Assembly (NCBI GenBank): GCA_018991295.1
Contig: JAGKSZ010000084.1
Coordinates: 1 to 16,254 of the forward strand
Source: Porphyrobacter sp.
GTDB taxonomy: Bacteria > Pseudomonadota > Alphaproteobacteria > Sphingomonadales > Sphingomonadaceae
Length of the DNA: 16,254 nt
Direction of reading: 5' to 3'
Shown: piece after piece, positions 13,983 through 16,254 of the stretch
Layout: every line of letters begins with the position of its first letter
Position numbering within the stretch: the first letter of the stretch is position 1
Notes under the pieces: generated by a model
Databases searched by the model: none
What the model was told of the DNA's origin: nothing
The model's input: only the letters and a program-made list of their open reading frames with translations
Program-made: the position numbers and the translations under genes

Positions 13983-16073
13983 CTACTGCCGTTCCGCCTG
14001 CGCCACCGCGTCGCTGGCGCGCAGGGCCGAGACGATGCGGTTCAAATGCCCGACATCCTCAACCTCGACCTCGACATCATAGGTGACGAAGGGATGATCG
14101 ATCTGCGCCTGCATCAGGGTGATGATGTTGGCCTTGTTCTGCGCAAAGATGCCCGCCATTTCGGCCAGCGTGCCGAGCCGGTCGTAAATCGTCACCGACA
14201 ATTGCCCGGTCGCGCCTGAGGACTGGTTGCCCCAGGCAAGGTCGATCCAGTCGCTATCGACACCGCTGGCCAGTTCCATGCAGTCGATCGCGTGGACCAG
14301 CACGGGTTCCCCCTTGCGGCGGATGCCGACGATGCGGTCGCCCGGCACCGGGTGGCAGCAGGGCGCAAGTTCGAAGGCGACGCCCGGCGTGAGGCCGCGG
14401 ATCGAGATGGCGCGTTCGCGGCGTTCCCAGTGCTCGTCTTCCGCGATGCCTGCGGTGCAGCCGGGGACCAGCGCCTCCATCACCTCGCGGTCGGCGATCT
14501 TGGCGGCGCCGATCGCGTACATCAGATCATCAGGCTCCTCCAGCCCGAGCCGTTCCACCGCGGCGCGGATCGCCTTCTTGCCGATGCGGGCAGGCACGCG
14601 GGCGGCGATTTCATCGAACAGTTTGGAACCGATCGCGGCGACCTCGGCGCGTTCCTTCATCCGCACCGCGCGGCGCACCGCGGCCCGCGCCTTGCCGGTG
14701 ACGACGAAGGCGAGCCATGACAGCTGGGGCGAGGCGTGGGGGTTCTTGATGATCTCCACCACATCGCCATTCGCCAGCGGGGTGCGCAGCGGCATATGCC
14801 GCCCGTTGATCTTCACGCCCGCCGTCTGCAGCCCCAGATTGGTGTGCACCGCAAAGGCAAAATCCACCGCGGTTGCGCCCTTGGGCAGCTGGAACAGCGC
14901 GCCCTTGGGGGTGAAGGCGAAGATGCGATCCTGATAGATCGCCATGCGGGTGTGTTCGAGGAGTTCCTCGGCATCGTGGCTGGCATCGACAATCTCGATC
15001 AGGTCGCGCAGCCAGCCCACCGCCCCATCGGGCTTGTCGCCCTGCTTGTAGGCCCAGTGCGCCGCGAGGCCGAATTCATTGAGCCGGTGCATCTCGCGCG
15101 TGCGGATCTGCACTTCGACGCGCATCGAGTTTTCGTAAAGCAGCGAGGTGTGCAAGGAGCGGTAGCCGTTCGACTTCGGCGTCGAGATATAGTCCTTGAA
15201 CTTGCCCGGCAGGAATTGCCAGGTGGTGTGGAGCACGCCCAGCGCGCGGTAGCAGTCCTCCTCGCTCTCTGTGAGCACCCGGAAGGCCATGATGTCGGTC
15301 ACCTGCTCGAAGCTGACGTGCCGTTCGGCCATCTTGTGCCAGATCGAGAAGGGGTGCTTCTCGCGCCCGTAGACCTCGACCTTGAGACCCGCCTCGGCGA
15401 GGCGCTGCTTGATAGTGAGCGCGATCGCATCGACCTGCCCGCCGTCCTGCGAGCGCAGCGCGTCGAGCCGCCCGGTGATGGTGGCATAGGCTTCGGGCTC
15501 CAGCTCGCGGAAGGCCAGCGCCTGCATTTCGTGCATATATTCATACATCCCCACCCGTTCTGCGAGGGGGGCGTAGATATCCATCGTCTCACGCGCGATG
15601 CGCTGGCGCTTTTCGGGCTTCTTGATGAAGTGGAGCGTGCGCATGTTGTGGAGGCGGTCCGCCAGCTTCACCAGCAGCACGCGGATATCCTCGGACATGG
15701 CCAGCAGGAACTTGCGCAGGTTTTCGGCCGCCCGCTCGTTTTCGGGCATGGTCTCGATCTTGGAGAGCTTGGTGACCCCGTCCACCAGCCGCGCGACTTC
15801 GGGGCCGAAATGGGCCTCGATATCGTCAATCGTGGCAAGCGTATCCTCGACCGTATCGTGCAGCAGCGCGGTGATGATGGTGGCCTGATCGAGCTTGAGG
15901 TCGGTCATCAGCCCCGCGACTTCGACGGGGTGGCTGAAATAGGGGTCCCCGCTGGCGCGCTTCTGGCTGCCATGCTTTTGCACGGTATAGACATAGGCAC
16001 GGTTGAGCATCGCCTCATCGGCGTCCGGGTCGTAATCGAGGACCTTCTCGACGAGTTCGTATTGGCGCAGCAT
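13983..16073 (-). CDS. rsh: Bifunctional (p)ppGpp synthetase/hydrolase Rsh
   Basis: This 696-residue protein has the complete long-Rsh layout. A hydrolase HD domain covers about 25-180, with SHPVEVAGLM including His48, His72-Asp73 and Glu76-Asp77 in LLHDTVEDT, and KLADRLHNMRTL at 136-147. The synthetase domain covers about 230-345, with GREKHPFSIWHKM, Asp260 in VTDIMAFRV, KSNGYRSLHTSLL and Glu320 in EVQIRT. A TGS domain (383-443, starting IFAFTPKG) comes next, then a cysteine/histidine segment (PCCHPVPGD, Cys572, Cys573, His574), and a C-terminal ACT domain (about 623-690). An intact HD site indicates that it both makes and degrades (p)ppGpp, controlling growth and starvation responses. MLRQYELVEKV is the usual start in alphaproteobacteria, but no Shine-Dalgarno precedes the ATG; see the leaderless-promoter entry. 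Its 3' end faces the isomerase gene across a repeat element. Confidence 0.98.
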   Translation of the reverse strand: MLRQYELVEKVLDYDPDADEAMLNRAYVYTVQKHGSQKRASGDPYFSHPVEVAGLMTDLKLDQATIITALLHDTVEDTLATIDDIEAHFGPEVARLVDGVTKLSKIETMPENERAAENLRKFLLAMSEDIRVLLVKLADRLHNMRTLHFIKKPEKRQRIARETMDIYAPLAERVGMYEYMHEMQALAFRELEPEAYATITGRLDALRSQDGGQVDAIALTIKQRLAEAGLKVEVYGREKHPFSIWHKMAERHVSFEQVTDIMAFRVLTESEEDCYRALGVLHTTWQFLPGKFKDYISTPKSNGYRSLHTSLLYENSMRVEVQIRTREMHRLNEFGLAAHWAYKQGDKPDGAVGWLRDLIEIVDASHDAEELLEHTRMAIYQDRIFAFTPKGALFQLPKGATAVDFAFAVHTNLGLQTAGVKINGRHMPLRTPLANGDVVEIIKNPHASPQLSWLAFVVTGKARAAVRRAVRMKERAEVAAIGSKLFDEIAARVPARIGKKAIRAAVERLGLEEPDDLMYAIGAAKIADREVMEALVPGCTAGIAEDEHWERRERAISIRGLTPGVAFELAPCCHPVPGDRIVGIRRKGEPVLVHAIDCMELASGVDSDWIDLAWGNQSSGATGQLSVTIYDRLGTLAEMAGIFAQNKANIITLMQAQIDHPFVTYDVEVEVEDVGHLNRIVSALRASDAVAQAERQ

Positions 16074-16080
16074 CTATGGC

Positions 16081-16111
16081 AGAATATGTGCGCCAGCGCG
16101 CTTTGCCGCAA
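16081..16111 (-). promoter_or_regulatory. Possible promoter for a leaderless rsh transcript
   Basis: On the minus strand a -10-like TATTCT (plus 16081-16086) ends seven bases before the rsh ATG, which would place the transcription start at or one base before the start codon. TTGCGG (plus 16106-16111) is a possible -35 element, 19 bases away, longer than ideal. The absence of a ribosome-binding site at this start fits a leaderless message, but the promoter match is weak. Confidence 0.3.
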
Positions 16112-16144
16112 GTGCGAAGAAAGCCTCAGGTATTGCCATCAAAT

Positions 16145-16189
16145 CCACGCCGCGCCTTTTGACCACGCCGCGCCTATGACCACGTCGCC
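16145..16189. repeat. Short tandem repeat at the end of the partial gene
   Basis: CCACGCCGCGCC occurs at 16145-16156 and 16163-16174, with a third degraded copy CCACGTCGCC at 16180-16189, giving periods of 18 and 17 bases. On the minus strand the second copy contains the first base of the stop codon of the upstream gene, so the array runs across the C-terminus of that gene and its downstream spacer. Confidence 0.65.
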
Positions 16190-16254
16190 CGAGGCGGCAG
16201 GCTCATCAGGATCGCGTCGATATTGCCGCCGGTCTTCAGGCCGAAGATCGTGCC
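16174..16254 (-). CDS. C-terminal end of an unrecognised protein, partial
   Basis: The first 81 minus-strand bases at the right edge read as 26 residues, GTIFGLKTGGNIDAILMSLP then PRATWS, followed by TAG. This frame looks protein-like (mixed hydrophobic and glycine-rich) and the other frames are less so; one closes within six codons. The start lies beyond the window. I do not recognise the family. In alphaproteobacteria rpoZ often precedes rsh, but this tail does not resemble the end of RpoZ. The last codons fall inside a short tandem repeat. It ends 100 bases before rsh on the same strand. Confidence 0.45.
   Translation of the reverse strand, partial: GTIFGLKTGGNIDAILMSLPPRATWS

Overview
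The window looks like a chromosomal segment of an alphaproteobacterium, most likely a sphingomonad (Sphingomonadales, Erythrobacteraceae-like). Grounds: high GC with strong GC3 bias in most genes, a bifunctional Rsh protein of the alphaproteobacterial type, a TonB-dependent receptor, GC-rich palindromic intergenic repeats, and a small secreted protein of a type I associate with sphingomonads. This placement is inference from sequence style; no search was run.

Layout. (1) 3-3910, plus strand: a two-gene membrane unit. A 5'-truncated DUF4175-like protein overlaps by one base (TGATG) a 602-residue protein with membrane anchors at both ends and an amidotransferase-like middle; such proteins often belong to MoxR/DUF58/BatA-type clusters. 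(2) 3907-6254, minus strand: a phytanoyl-CoA dioxygenase-family Fe(II)/2-oxoglutarate oxygenase followed by an acyl-CoA dehydrogenase, probably co-transcribed for acyl or lipid catabolism. (3) 6255-7516: a divergent control region with palindromes, a possible 25-codon leader ORF, and an aldo/keto reductase with a complete catalytic tetrad. (4) 7529-8328, minus: a decayed TolC/CzcC-type efflux gene that lacks its N-terminal third and carries a frameshift near its C-terminus. (5) 8354-11542, minus: a TonB-dependent receptor preceded by a small exported protein. (6) 11543-12741: a long gene-poor and relatively AT-rich stretch, tRNA-Ser(GGA) on the minus strand, a candidate small RNA with its own promoter-like sequence and intrinsic terminator on the plus strand, and a palindromic repeat. 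(7) 12742-13821, plus: an exported, divergent cyclophilin-type peptidyl-prolyl isomerase. (8) 13983-16073, minus: the (p)ppGpp synthetase/hydrolase (Rsh), preceded by the last 26 codons of an unrecognised minus-strand gene.

How the parts may work together: most of the window is ordinary chromosome. The accessory-looking portion is about 8.3-12.3 kb. It runs from the truncated efflux gene through the TonB receptor and secreted protein to the 3' end of tRNA-Ser. No integrase, transposase or convincing attachment repeat is visible. The observations most worth following are the unannotated small-RNA candidate beside tRNA-Ser, the secreted-protein/TonB-receptor pair, the leader ORF coupled to the aldo/keto reductase, and the doubly broken efflux gene at the edge of that block. 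I see no CRISPR array, toxin-antitoxin pair, phage gene or insertion sequence.
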